Notes: a model not told the origin generated them from the sequence alone. 64,000 nucleotides of DNA from Alishewanella metallidurans (GCF_036983985.1 NZ_JALAHQ010000001.1:1-64000); one strand, 5' to 3'. Counted from the first letter of the stretch, positions 1-6,503 are shown. Numbers and translations: made by a program.

Positions 1-23
1 AGCGTGATTCGAGCATCAGCAGT

Positions 24-78
24 TAACAAGTGCAGGCAAGGGACGCTCCTTACGTCGCGCCCCTGCTGCAAGCGTTAG
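24..78 (+). repeat. attC site 1 (integron cassette recombination site)
   Basis: The site starts with TAACAAG and ends with GCGTTAG, and the interior is an imperfect palindrome (GCAGGCAAGGG against CCCCTGCTGC). This is the usual form of an attC in chromosomal integrons. It closes a cassette whose body lies before the window. At about 55 bases it is one of the shortest sites in the array. Confidence 0.8.
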
Positions 79-375
79 CCGCTTTCGGGGTGTTTAGGGC
101 GGTAAAAGTTTAATACTCTGGCATTGCTCGCGTTTCGTTTTCTTAGCGGCAAAGCCAAATAGTTAAAGGTCGCCAGTTTGTGGGTTAGGTGCAATCTTTG
201 ATGGTGCGGTAGCGTTGTTCCTTTTGGTTCATTGGCTCCGCTGGTTTTAAGTTTTAAAGCTCCAGCTATTTCGTTGTATCGTACTTGGCAGGTTACGTTG
301 TTTAAATTTGCACATGGGTGCCGTTGTTCGGCATCGCTTGGCGGCAGTGCCGCGAGGGTAGGTTGTTTGTCGCTT
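79..375. other. Cassette body without a convincing gene (ORF-less cassette, copy A)
   Basis: This 297-base cassette body lies between two attC sites and has no open frame with a ribosome binding site and a recognisable product. Frames exist on both strands but run into the flanking attC sites. It is clearly related to the cassette body at 2534-2811. The best shared stretch runs from the CAAATAG motif near 156 through GTTTGTGGGTT near 177-187, and there are further shared blocks near GGTTC, TTGGCTGGT/TTGGCAGGT and GCCGTTGTTC. Aligning the two copies needs gaps of about 2 and 22 bases, which argues against a conserved protein. It may encode a small RNA or carry a promoter, but neither is shown. 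Confidence 0.6.
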
Positions 376-459
376 GCTAACAAGGCGCAGCACTCGCTCC
401 CTTCGGTCGCTGGGACGCCAACCCGCGTGGCGGTTTGTCGCCCGTGTGCTTAGCGTTAG
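376..459 (+). repeat. attC site 2
   Basis: Borders GCTAACAA and GCGTTAG. The interior shares CTGGGACGCCAACCCG and GTCGCCCGTGTGCTT with the sites at 1420 and 2449, so the three form one attC subtype. The core has diverged slightly from those two (GCGTGGCGGTTT). Confidence 0.85.
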
Positions 460-536
460 TTTTTGCAAAGGATCTTTCTAAGTCCAACCGTTCTACAAAC
501 CCAGGATAGATAACTGTTATAAAAGGAAATAATAAA

Positions 537-1124
537 ATGCGAATTCAATGCTCAGTTTTATTAACTCTATCGCTATTTGCTACCTGCGGCGCTGCGCTGG
601 CAGCTGATGTAAACATGCAACCAACCCTGGCCGATTATAAAGATGGAGAAAAATGGGTTTGGAAGTACAAAGGGGTAACCAAGGCTGGTGAAGTACGTGC
701 AGATGGGAAAGACACCAAAAAGATAATAAGTAAAGATGGTGAGTTATTTATGGTAACTGCATCCCGCGCTTTTCCTCTGAGCAATATTGTTAAACCAGAT
801 ACCAGCAAAACCTCCCGTTACAATTGGCCATTGCAGGTTGGCAAGAAGTGGACTTATGAAGATCACTGGCAAAGTGATGACGGCACTACGGGTTCAACCA
901 TTCAGGATGCTGAGGTTATTTCGTATAAGGCAGAAACTGTCGAGGCTGGCACCTTTATGGCTTACACCATTCAATACAAAGGCAAAATGACAAATACTCG
1001 TGGATACAGTGCTAATACAGATGACATTCATGTCTATGCTCCTGAATTAAAAGCCTTTATTAAGCTCACGCAGGTACAAGATGACTATCTGTATATCGAA
1101 GAGCTGATTGAGTATTCGAAATAA
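537..1124 (+). CDS. Cassette-encoded secreted protein of unknown function, 195 aa
   Basis: I do not recognise this family. The protein starts with a clear type I signal peptide: basic start, hydrophobic stretch of about residues 5-18, and an ALAA cleavage signal near residues 20-23. The mature part is hydrophilic and rich in Lys, Tyr and Trp, with alternating short beta-like segments and no cysteines, which suggests a small periplasmic beta-rich domain. The start is supported by AAAAGGAAA about 9 bases upstream. The gene fills its cassette almost completely and ends 5 bases before the next attC. No promoter is evident, so expression probably depends on read-through or a distant cassette promoter. 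Confidence 0.8.
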   Translation: MRIQCSVLLTLSLFATCGAALAADVNMQPTLADYKDGEKWVWKYKGVTKAGEVRADGKDTKKIISKDGELFMVTASRAFPLSNIVKPDTSKTSRYNWPLQVGKKWTYEDHWQSDDGTTGSTIQDAEVISYKAETVEAGTFMAYTIQYKGKMTNTRGYSANTDDIHVYAPELKAFIKLTQVQDDYLYIEELIEYSK

Positions 1125-1129
1125 TAAAA

Positions 1130-1210
1130 GCTAACAAGGCGCTATTGTCGCCACTATCGTGGCTGGGACGGCTTACGCTGCGCTTCAGCCGCCCCAAAGC
1201 TTTGCGTTAG
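1130..1210 (+). repeat. attC site 3
   Basis: Borders GCTAACAAGG and GCGTTAG. The arms GGCTGGGACGGC and GCCGCCCCAAAGC help form the folded hairpin. It is nearly identical to the site at 1996-2076, with only about three differences over the inner 69 bases, so these two cassettes share an attC subtype distinct from that of sites 2, 4 and 6. Confidence 0.87.
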
Positions 1211-1236
1211 TTGCCATTAAACATGAAGGCCAGATT

Positions 1237-1407
1237 ATGAATAAAATTTATAGGTTCTTAATTCTTGTTGCACTCGTCATTGCTGCTCTTAGTTCATATA
1301 GCTATGGAAATTCAACAGGTGTATTTCTATTTGTAATTTTAGGCTTTATTTTTGAAGGTTTATTTTGGCTTGGCTTATTTCGCAAAAGCCGAAAAAGCTC
1401 CACTTAA
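1237..1407 (+). CDS. Small cassette-encoded membrane protein, 56 aa
   Basis: Two hydrophobic segments at about residues 6-22 and 30-48 are followed by a basic tail (RKSRKSS), giving a two-helix inner-membrane hairpin. An in-frame ATG farther upstream at 1159 lies inside the attC site and would add 26 residues coded by the recombination site, so the internal ATG after the site is preferred. GAAGGC sits about 8 bases before it. No family is recognised. It is the only gene in its cassette. Confidence 0.65.
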   Translation: MNKIYRFLILVALVIAALSSYSYGNSTGVFLFVILGFIFEGLFWLGLFRKSRKSST

Positions 1408-1419
1408 TTAAAATTAACA

Positions 1420-1503
1420 ACTAACAAGACGCAACACTCGCGGCCTACGGCCGCTGGGACGCCAACCCGCTGCGCGGCTCGTCGCCCGTGTGCTTTGCGT
1501 TAT
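1420..1503 (+). repeat. attC site 4
   Basis: Borders ACTAACAAGAC and GCGTTAT. From CTGGGACGCC to the end it is essentially identical to the site at 2449-2533, while the loop side (GCGGCCTACGGCCGC) differs. Confidence 0.85.
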
Positions 1504-1519
1504 GTGCTTGGAGGCATCT

Positions 1520-1963
1520 ATGCGCAACAAGTTTAGTTATTTTGCTTTTGTATTATTTGTTTTATCTGCATTATTTCAATCCACAGCACACGGCAAGGAA
1601 AAGCACATGTCAGGGCCAGCGCAAAATGGTGTTCTTATCTACTCTGGCGATTTGAGCAACTTATCAGAGTTTTATGAAAAACTTTTCGGGATGCGAGTTG
1701 TTCGTAAGACCAATGATTTTATTAGTTTGGAAACGAATGGTTTCAATTTAATCATTCATGTTCCACCATTCGATATGCCGACCAAAGCGTTCAGTCCTAT
1801 TAAACTTTTCCTTACGGTAGAAGATATGGCCATGTCGAGAGAAGAAGCTGTTAAATTAGGTGGCCAATCATTCGAGGGTGAGTGGAGTAATCCAATATTT
1901 AAAGTGTCAAACATCGCTGATCGTGATGGTAACCATATCCAACTCCGTCAATTCAGCAAGTAA
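1520..1963 (+). CDS. Secreted glyoxalase/VOC-fold protein, 147 aa
   Basis: The protein has an N-terminal signal peptide (about residues 1-25, ending in an STAHG-type cleavage region) followed by one vicinal-oxygen-chelate domain. The VOC pattern is visible in the YSGDLSNLSEFYEKLFGM start, the central FISLETNGFNLIIH strand, and the closing DRDGNHIQLRQ segment, where a metal-binding glutamate is common but Gln is found here. VOC proteins include glyoxalase I, dioxygenases and resistance proteins; a periplasmic location is unusual. GGAGG lies 5 bases before the chosen ATG, while the longer frame begins inside the attC. The substrate is unknown. Confidence 0.75.
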   Translation: MRNKFSYFAFVLFVLSALFQSTAHGKEKHMSGPAQNGVLIYSGDLSNLSEFYEKLFGMRVVRKTNDFISLETNGFNLIIHVPPFDMPTKAFSPIKLFLTVEDMAMSREEAVKLGGQSFEGEWSNPIFKVSNIADRDGNHIQLRQFSK

Positions 1964-1995
1964 AGGCATATTAAATTACGACAATGGTTAAGGCA

Positions 1996-2076
1996 CATAA
2001 CAATACGCTGTTGTCGCCACTATCATGGCTGGGACGGCTTACGCTGCGCTCCAGCCGCCCCAAAGCTTTGCGTTAG
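1996..2076 (+). repeat. attC site 5
   Basis: Borders CATAACAATACGC and GCGTTAG. Its interior is nearly the same as that of attC site 3 (1130-1210). Confidence 0.85.
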
Positions 2077-2092
2077 GCAATAAGGATAGTAG

Positions 2093-2455
2093 ATGGATTT
2101 TCTCAATCGTCACGTTTGGTTAAAAAGAGCATTGATGCTTTTGGCAATTTTAGTAGCAACACCATTTGCCGGTTACCTGCTGCTGTTCGTTGAGGTGGCA
2201 GGCTTAGAGGTGGCATTTGCTTGTTTGCTCATCATGCTCAAGCCTTTTCTTACCTGGGCGCAGTTTCAAATGGACATAATTAGGGCCACATTTAAGGCCA
2301 TAGCAAACAATTTTCATAAGCACCTTGCCAGCCGCCCAACAGTATATTTTTCTCATGCTGCGGGTAGTGCAGCATTTTTTGCAATTACCGGTGTTATGTT
2401 TGTGTCGGTTGCTGTTTGGCTGCCTTTATTCATGGTTGGTGCGCAGTATGCCTAA
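2093..2455 (+). CDS. Cassette-encoded membrane protein, 120 aa
   Basis: No family is recognised. Predicted helices lie at about residues 12-33, 36-52 and 91-115, with an amphipathic, basic middle section containing KAIANNFHKH, so this is a three-helix inner-membrane protein. TAAGGAT lies about 7 bases before the ATG, and the start follows the preceding attC by only 16 bases. The stop codon lies inside the left border of the next attC (CCTAAC), the usual compact layout of integron cassettes. Confidence 0.72.
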   Translation: MDFLNRHVWLKRALMLLAILVATPFAGYLLLFVEVAGLEVAFACLLIMLKPFLTWAQFQMDIIRATFKAIANNFHKHLASRPTVYFSHAAGSAAFFAITGVMFVSVAVWLPLFMVGAQYA

Positions 2456-2533
2456 CAATACGCATCACTCGCTCCGTTGGTCGCTGGGACGCCAACCCGC
2501 TGCGCGGCTCGTCGCCCGTGTGCTTTGCGTTAG
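2449..2533 (+). repeat. attC site 6
   Basis: Borders GCCTAACAA and GCGTTAG. The left border GCCTAAC is a canonical RYYYAAC box. The 3' half is the same as in attC site 4. Confidence 0.87.
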
Positions 2534-2811
2534 CAGGCATTCAAAGTTTTAAGGGGTTTAGTCAGTAGTTTTGTTCGGGCATCGCTCGTGTTCGGCTTTC
2601 CAAGCAGCACTGGCAAATAGTCAAAGCTCGCCCGTTTGTGGGTTTGCTGCAAACGGTTAGTTAATTGGCGTTGTTCTTCGTAGCTTCGCTTAACAGTTTT
2701 TCAGGTTCCGGTTGGCTCGCCGTATCGCAGTTGGCTGGTGTAGTTTTTAATAAATGCAGCTTGCCGTTGTTCAGGTTTGCCAGTGCGGCAAGCCGCGCAA
2801 GTTTGGTGCAG
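2534..2811. other. Cassette body without a convincing gene (ORF-less cassette, copy B)
   Basis: This is the second member of the cassette family seen at 79-375. Matching blocks in the same order include GGCATCGCTCG, GGCAAATAGTCAAAG, CGTTTGTGGGTTTG, GCGTTGTTC, GGTTCCGGTTGGCTCGC, TTGGCTGGTGTAG and GCCGTTGTTCAGG. Short frames on either strand have no plausible start signal and are not kept between the two copies. From memory, similar non-coding cassettes occur repeatedly in Vibrio chromosomal integrons. A small-RNA or regulatory role is possible but unproven. Confidence 0.62.
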
Positions 2812-2867
2812 GCTGCTAACAAACAAAGGCACGGCGACGCGTACCGCGCGCATGCTTTGGGCGTTAT
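2812..2867 (+). repeat. attC site 7
   Basis: Borders CTGCTAACAAAC and GCGTTAT. This is a short (about 56 base) site with the palindromic core GGCGACGCGTACCGCGCGC. Like attC site 1 it is of the short type. Confidence 0.78.
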
Positions 2868-2899
2868 GTTCACCTCAAATCATAATTACGGAGTTACAC

Positions 2900-3037
2900 A
2901 TGAGTAAAAATTTAAGAAAAACAGCTGCATACACTGCTTTGGTTTTAGTGCTTGGGTGTGTTGCATTTTACGCATCAATGGAAGATTACCAGAAAGAGAA
3001 TTTTTCAAAGTTAGTCAGCCAAACCTTTTCAGGATAG
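2900..3037 (+). CDS. Very small cassette-encoded membrane or lipoprotein, 45 aa
   Basis: The protein has a basic start (SKNLRK), one hydrophobic helix at about residues 9-24, and a charged tail of about 20 residues. VLGC at residues 17-20 resembles a weak lipobox, so either a single-pass anchor or a lipoprotein is possible. ACGGAG sits about 9 bases before the ATG. The longer frame that begins at 2777 runs through the attC and is not credible. The cassette also contains about 70 AT-rich bases after the stop that hold nothing I can identify. Confidence 0.55.
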   Translation: MSKNLRKTAAYTALVLVLGCVAFYASMEDYQKENFSKLVSQTFSG

Positions 3038-3106
3038 GCTTTTGCTGGATTAACTAATTGTATTTTTTTAAAGCTTTTTGCATGGGTGCATTTAAAATAG
3101 CAAGTG

Positions 3107-3196
3107 AACATAACAAAAAAATCTTATCGCCAGCAAAAAGCGCTGGCTGCGACGTCAACCCGCTGCGCGGCTTTCCGCGCTAAATTTGGGCGTTAG
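3107..3196 (+). repeat. attC site 8
   Basis: Borders GAACATAACAAA and GGGCGTTAG. The core arms include CCAGCAAAAAGCGCTGG and CCGCTGCGCGGC. At about 90 bases it is one of the longer sites. Confidence 0.8.
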
Positions 3197-3202
3197 CTGG
3201 AA

Positions 3203-3238
3203 TTGCCTTACCCGTAAAGTGATACTATAGTGTCACTT
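3203..3238 (+). promoter_or_regulatory. Promoter and palindromic operator of the Phd/RelE-type operon
   Basis: A -35-like TTGCCT and a -10-like TATAGT are 17 bases apart. A 22-base palindrome with one mismatch, half-site AAGTGATACTA, covers the -10 box at 3217-3238. Phd/YefM antitoxins, with their toxins, repress their own promoters through such palindromes, so this is the probable autoregulatory operator. The start codon follows 24 bases later. Confidence 0.65.
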
Positions 3239-3261
3239 GAAATTTAGAACAGGGTGAACCC

Positions 3262-3519
3262 ATGAAAGTTGAGCTAGTTACGAACCTCAAGCGCCAAGCT
3301 ACAAAGATTCTGGCAGATCTGCACTTGTCGAAAGAGCCCGTATTGATTACGGAGCATGGCCAGCCATCTGCATACCTTGTTGATGTGCAAGATTATGAAT
3401 TCATGCAGCGTCGGCTTGAGCTGCTTGAGGGGCTCTCTCGGGGAGAGCGTGCTGTACTTGAGGGAAGAACGTATAGCCAAAGTGAGGCCAGAGAGAAAAT
3501 GAGTAAATGGCTGAAGTAA
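3262..3519 (+). CDS. Phd/YefM-family antitoxin, 85 aa
   Basis: The N-terminal half has the Phd/YefM DNA-binding fold, with the typical segment EPVLITEHGQPSAYLVDVQDYE at about residues 25-47. The charged C-terminal tail (about residues 55-85) would wrap and neutralise the toxin. It is the first gene of a two-gene toxin-antitoxin cassette and overlaps the toxin gene by 13 bases, which implies coupled translation. The start is preceded by AGGGTG. Toxin-antitoxin cassettes are known to stabilise long cassette arrays by penalising loss. Confidence 0.88.
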   Translation: MKVELVTNLKRQATKILADLHLSKEPVLITEHGQPSAYLVDVQDYEFMQRRLELLEGLSRGERAVLEGRTYSQSEAREKMSKWLK

Positions 3520-3809
3520 TCTGGACAGAGCCAGCCCTCCAAGAACTTGATGCTATTGCTGAGTATATTGCTTTGGACAATCCTGCTGCCGCAAGCGATC
3601 TCGTTAAGGAAGTTTTCGGTAAGGCAGAGCGTTTGGAAAATTTCCCCAAATCGGGGCGAATTCCTCCAGAGCTCCCGGATTCGGTATACAGGGAGGTAGT
3701 GGTTCCACCGTGTCGCATTTTTTGTCGTGAGGATGAGCAGCGGGTTCTCGTCCTCTATGTCATGCGAGAGGAGCGGCAACTTCGTGCGTTCATGCTTGGA
3801 AACAGCTAA
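3507..3809 (+). CDS. RelE/ParE-family toxin, 100 aa
   Basis: The length and pattern match the RelE/ParE superfamily: VIWTEPALQELDAIAEYIA at the start, then a helix with AAASDLVKEV, SGRIPPEL, and the core strands YREVVVPPCRIFCRED and RVLVLYVMREERQL. Members are either ribosome-dependent mRNA endonucleases (RelE) or gyrase poisons (ParE), and the sequence alone does not settle which. The ELDAIAEYIA helix and the REVVV...CRIFC strand look more ParE/YafQ-like. It lies immediately downstream of, and overlaps, its antitoxin gene. The stop codon lies in the border of the next attC. Confidence 0.88.
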   Translation: MAEVIWTEPALQELDAIAEYIALDNPAAASDLVKEVFGKAERLENFPKSGRIPPELPDSVYREVVVPPCRIFCREDEQRVLVLYVMREERQLRAFMLGNS

Positions 3810-3879
3810 CAATCCGCGTCATTCGGGGTCTTCGACCCCTGCGACGCTCACAAGTTCGCGCGCATGCGCGGGGCGTTAG
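3804..3879 (+). repeat. attC site 9
   Basis: Borders AGCTAACAATCCGC and GCGTTAG. The inner arms TCGGGGTC and GACCCC are followed by GCGCGCATGCGC. The left border overlaps the toxin stop codon. Confidence 0.83.
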
Positions 3880-3897
3880 CTTTAAGGAGATAACTAC

Positions 3898-4221
3898 ATG
3901 GAAGATTCTTTACTCGTGGCTGCTATTGTTGGTTTGTTTTGCGGTATACCGCTCATGGTATTGGGCTACCTTGTAGGAATAAAGCAGAAGCGTAATTTGC
4001 TTTCAAGCTGGGATGACATGTCCTATAGCGATCCAAAATTAGTTGGATTCATAATGGGCACTAGCGTTTTTATTACGGGATTGCTAATTTTGCTCGCAAG
4101 CGTTGCATTTATTCTGAATATTTTATCTATGTTGCAAGCCTTATTGGTTATGAGTTCATCAGTGGTTATCCCGCTGTTTGCAGCATTGTACGTAAACGTA
4201 AAACATACTAGACCAAGCTAA
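3898..4221 (+). CDS. Small membrane protein, DUF3784-like, 107 aa
   Basis: Three hydrophobic helices lie at about residues 5-26, 48-73 and 78-98. A cytoplasmic loop with KQKRNLLSSWDDMS follows the first helix, and a GIK-KRN-LLS pattern after helix one is typical of DUF3784 membrane proteins. The function of that family is unknown. TTAAGGAGA provides a strong ribosome site 9 bases before the start. It is the sole gene of its cassette. Confidence 0.68.
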   Translation: MEDSLLVAAIVGLFCGIPLMVLGYLVGIKQKRNLLSSWDDMSYSDPKLVGFIMGTSVFITGLLILLASVAFILNILSMLQALLVMSSSVVIPLFAALYVNVKHTRPS

Positions 4222-4223
4222 GT

Positions 4224-4302
4224 GGCTAACAAACGCCTAAAACAACGCGGCCTTTGGCCGCTGGACTCGCAACAAGTTGCTCGCCGTTTAGGCGCGCGTT
4301 AT
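4224..4302 (+). repeat. attC site 10
   Basis: Borders GGCTAACAAACGCC and GCGCGTTAT. Pairing arms include CGCCTAAA with TTTAGGCG and GCGGCCTTTGGCCGC, so the whole site folds into one long hairpin. Confidence 0.85.
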
Positions 4303-4327
4303 AGATTAAGAGCGCAGGGAAAAATAT

Positions 4328-4870
4328 ATGCTTTTATGGTTAATCATAGGTTGTGAAATTGGCTTCTGGCTATTTCTCTTTTTGGGTTTATTCGTTCGCT
4401 ATATCCTTGGCTCGCCTAAAACTGGAAAAGTAGTTCTATTGTGTGTTCCTTTGCTTGATCTTACTCTTCTACTCGCAACTGCAATTGATCTTCATAATGG
4501 AGCTGTAGCTGAATTTGCACATGGACTCGCTGCCGTGTATTTGGGTTTCACCGTTGTTTATGGCCCAGAAGTAATTAAATGGCTAGACCGTTTAGCAGCT
4601 CAAAGATTTAACAATACGGAAAGGGTTGTGGACGTCGAACGTTATGGCTGGGATCACGCCTTTTACGAGTGGCGCCAATGGTTAAAGGCTGTTTTGGCTG
4701 GTGTCATATCATCTTTTTTGCTTTATGCAGCCATACTATACGTTGGAAACTCAGTGAGAACCGCTCAGCTTAGTGAGTGGTTAAGCTATATTTTTTGGGT
4801 TCTTTTAATTTGGCTGGCATGCTGGCCGTTGTGGCATACGGTATTTCCAAAGAAACAAGCAAAACTATAA
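4328..4870 (+). CDS. Integral membrane protein resembling YmcC-type proteins, 180 aa
   Basis: Five hydrophobic segments are visible, at about residues 2-27, 35-52, 60-80, 118-142 and 150-168. The first half (WLIIGCEIGFW, LDLTLLLATAIDLHNGA, FAHGLAAVYLGFTVVYG) matches my memory of the YmcC-like family, a conserved membrane protein of unknown function that is usually shorter. The C-terminal part adds a charged loop with a RYGWDHAFYEWRQW segment and two more helices. The gene ends inside the next attC border. Confidence 0.7.
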   Translation: MLLWLIIGCEIGFWLFLFLGLFVRYILGSPKTGKVVLLCVPLLDLTLLLATAIDLHNGAVAEFAHGLAAVYLGFTVVYGPEVIKWLDRLAAQRFNNTERVVDVERYGWDHAFYEWRQWLKAVLAGVISSFLLYAAILYVGNSVRTAQLSEWLSYIFWVLLIWLACWPLWHTVFPKKQAKL

Positions 4871-4934
4871 CAAGGCGCTGCTGTCGGACAAATTTTCCGC
4901 TGCGCTCCAAATTTGCCGCAGAGCGCGGCGTTAA
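4864..4934 (+). repeat. attC site 11
   Basis: Borders CTATAACAAGGCGC and GCGGCGTTAA. The arms GGACAAATTTTCCGC and GCTCCAAATTTGCCGC pair imperfectly. Confidence 0.8.
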
Positions 4935-4950
4935 ATTGCATAGGGAAGTC

Positions 4951-5796
4951 ATGCGTATATTTCTGTTCATTTCATTAATAACTTTAAGTTTATCGGCTTC
5001 AGCAATTGTTATTCGCCATGATGTTGATGACAAAAAGTATCTTGCTTACCCTGCAGATTTTGCAGCATTAGCAACGCTTTATGTTGATGGAGCTCATGGC
5101 ACACTAATTAAGCCCGATTGGATTGTTACTGCCGCTCACGCAACTTTCTGCATTAATTCTGGTAGCTACATCGGCCTAAATAATGGCTACCACAAAGTGG
5201 AAAGTGTCTTTGTTCATAAAGATTATCAGCCAGGTAAGAGTCACGACATTGCTTTGATAAAATTAGTAAATCCAATAAAGGATGTAAAACCTGCAAGTTT
5301 GTATGAAAAAACAGATGAGCTTGGAAAGATAATGTGGTTTATCGGTGCAGGTGGTACTGGAAATGGGCTAACCGGACAAACGGTTGATAATTATGAAAAT
5401 GGCGGAGTTTTACGAAAAGCCGAGAATAGGATCGAACAAGCTGAAGGGCCGCTATTAAAGTTTAAATTTGACAGAGATGATGCAGCTTTACCATATGAAG
5501 GTATTTCGGGTGGGGGCGATAGTGGCGGTCCAGCTTATTCCACTATTGACGGTACGAATTACTTACTTGGCATTAGCTCCAGAGTTGAAGGTGGGAATAT
5601 CGGGATGTACGGTGTGGTGGAAGTGTATTCCAGAGTGTCATTCTTTAAGCCTTGGATTGAAAAAATCACTACTGGTGAAGAAACTTTGCAACGGCAATTG
5701 GCATTTCCCAAATTAGAACTCCTTCCTGCAGGCCTCACAAAACAGATTTTACCCGAAGTGTGTTCTGATATCGGATTGAAACCAGATGCAATTTAA
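4951..5796 (+). CDS. Secreted trypsin-like (S1-fold) serine protease, 281 aa
   Basis: A signal peptide (about residues 1-18) precedes a chymotrypsin-fold domain. The catalytic triad is visible: H63 in TAAH, D99 in HDIALIKL and S191 in GDSGGP. The cysteine flanking the His in many eukaryotic members is replaced (VTAAHATFC). A C-terminal extension of about 50 residues after the protease core has no recognisable motif. The protein should act in the periplasm or outside the cell. The frame extends 58 codons upstream through the attC and the previous gene, but the ATG just after the attC, preceded by AGGGAAG, starts the signal peptide and is chosen. Confidence 0.85.
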   Translation: MRIFLFISLITLSLSASAIVIRHDVDDKKYLAYPADFAALATLYVDGAHGTLIKPDWIVTAAHATFCINSGSYIGLNNGYHKVESVFVHKDYQPGKSHDIALIKLVNPIKDVKPASLYEKTDELGKIMWFIGAGGTGNGLTGQTVDNYENGGVLRKAENRIEQAEGPLLKFKFDRDDAALPYEGISGGGDSGGPAYSTIDGTNYLLGISSRVEGGNIGMYGVVEVYSRVSFFKPWIEKITTGEETLQRQLAFPKLELLPAGLTKQILPEVCSDIGLKPDAI

Positions 5797-5887
5797 CAAA
5801 TTGCTTAATTTCGTTCCGGCCACAAAAAGCGTGGCCTCCTCTGGACTGCCTACGCTTCGCTGCGGCAGCCAATTAGCAAAGCGTTAA
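5791..5887 (+). repeat. attC site 12
   Basis: Borders ATTTAACAAATTGC and AAAGCGTTAA, about 97 bases, with the arms GGCCACAAAAAGCGTGGCC and GACTGCC...GGCAGCC. It contains the stop codon of the protease gene. Confidence 0.8.
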
Positions 5888-5888
5888 A

Positions 5889-5929
5889 TTGCTTTGCGAG
5901 CCCTTGTTAACTACAATGTATTACATTGT
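5889..5929 (+). promoter_or_regulatory. Promoter and operator of the RHH/ParE operon
   Basis: TTGCTT (-35-like) and TACAAT (-10-like) are separated by 17 bases. A perfect 17-base palindrome, ACAATGTA-T-TACATTGT, spans 5913-5929 and covers the -10 box. Ribbon-helix-helix antitoxins bind short palindromes of this sort and repress their own operon. The layout mirrors that of the other toxin-antitoxin cassette at 3203. Confidence 0.68.
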
Positions 5930-5952
5930 TTTTGTTTGAGAGGGGTGTCATC

Positions 5953-6225
5953 ATGAGTGTTACCACAGTTCGCTTACAGGCAGAGGTTGAGCAACAGTTA
6001 GAAGCTATTGCGAGCAGGCTTGAACGGAGCAAAGGATGGGTGATCAATCAAGCCTTATCGGAATATATTGAAAAACAGCATTTACAGCAAGAGCGCTGGA
6101 AACAAACCTTGGATGCGATGGAGTCAGCTGCTCAAGGAAAAGTGGTTGACGCTAGTGAAGTGCACAACTGGTTAAACAGTTGGGGTGCAGAAAAAGAGCA
6201 GGATGCTCCGAGGTCTGGTAAGTGA
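5953..6225 (+). CDS. Ribbon-helix-helix (CopG/ParD-like) antitoxin, 90 aa
   Basis: The N-terminal strand VTTVRLQAEVEQQLEAIA, followed by the turn and second helix SKGWVINQALSEYIE (to about residue 45), is the ribbon-helix-helix DNA-binding fold. The rest, about 45 polar residues, is the toxin-binding tail. The ATG at 5953 is preferred over the one at 5926, because the upstream start falls inside the operator palindrome and lacks a ribosome site, whereas GAGAGGGGTG precedes 5953. The gene overlaps the toxin gene by 4 bases. Confidence 0.87.
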   Translation: MSVTTVRLQAEVEQQLEAIASRLERSKGWVINQALSEYIEKQHLQQERWKQTLDAMESAAQGKVVDASEVHNWLNSWGAEKEQDAPRSGK

Positions 6226-6503
6226 AGCTAGTGTATACCAATGATGCAATCGAAGATTTAAAGCGTTTGCGAGAGTTTATTGCAGTTCATAATCCAACCG
6301 CAGCTAGAAGAATAGCAGCAGAATTGATCGCAAAAATGGAGTTGTTGCCAGAATTTCCAAGGCTGGGCACGCCGGTTCAGATGGCTCCTGTTCCAGATGT
6401 CATCCGTGATATGGTTTTTGGAAAATACGTTGTTCGCTACTCTATTCACACCAGTGCAGTCATTGTTCTTCGAGTATGGCATGAGCTTGAAAGTGCGCGA
6501 TAG
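6222..6503 (+). CDS. ParE/RelE-family toxin, 93 aa, GTG start
   Basis: The protein has the ParE-like layout: an initial strand and helix (LVYTNDAIEDLKRLREFIA), AAARRIAAELIAKMELLPEFPRLG, then strands VIRDMVFGKYVVRYSI and AVIVLRVWHELE. HELE near the end fits the conserved C-terminal His/Arg region of ParE proteins. ParE toxins usually poison DNA gyrase, while RelE members cleave mRNA, and the choice here is inference. GTG overlaps the antitoxin TGA, so translation is coupled. No attC is recognisable after this cassette. Confidence 0.87.
   Translation: MKLVYTNDAIEDLKRLREFIAVHNPTAARRIAAELIAKMELLPEFPRLGTPVQMAPVPDVIRDMVFGKYVVRYSIHTSAVIVLRVWHELESAR

Noticed and set aside
75..383. A 102-codon leftward frame and shorter rightward frames in the first cassette body
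   Set aside because: They run into the attC sites, have no ribosome site and are not kept in the related cassette at 2534-2811.
2661..2873. Leftward and rightward frames in the second gene-less cassette
   Set aside because: They cross the attC border, and the two cassette copies differ by gaps that break any shared frame.
3393..3812. Long leftward frames opposite the first toxin-antitoxin pair
   Set aside because: The rightward pair has clear families, start signals and an operator, so the opposite frames are shadows.
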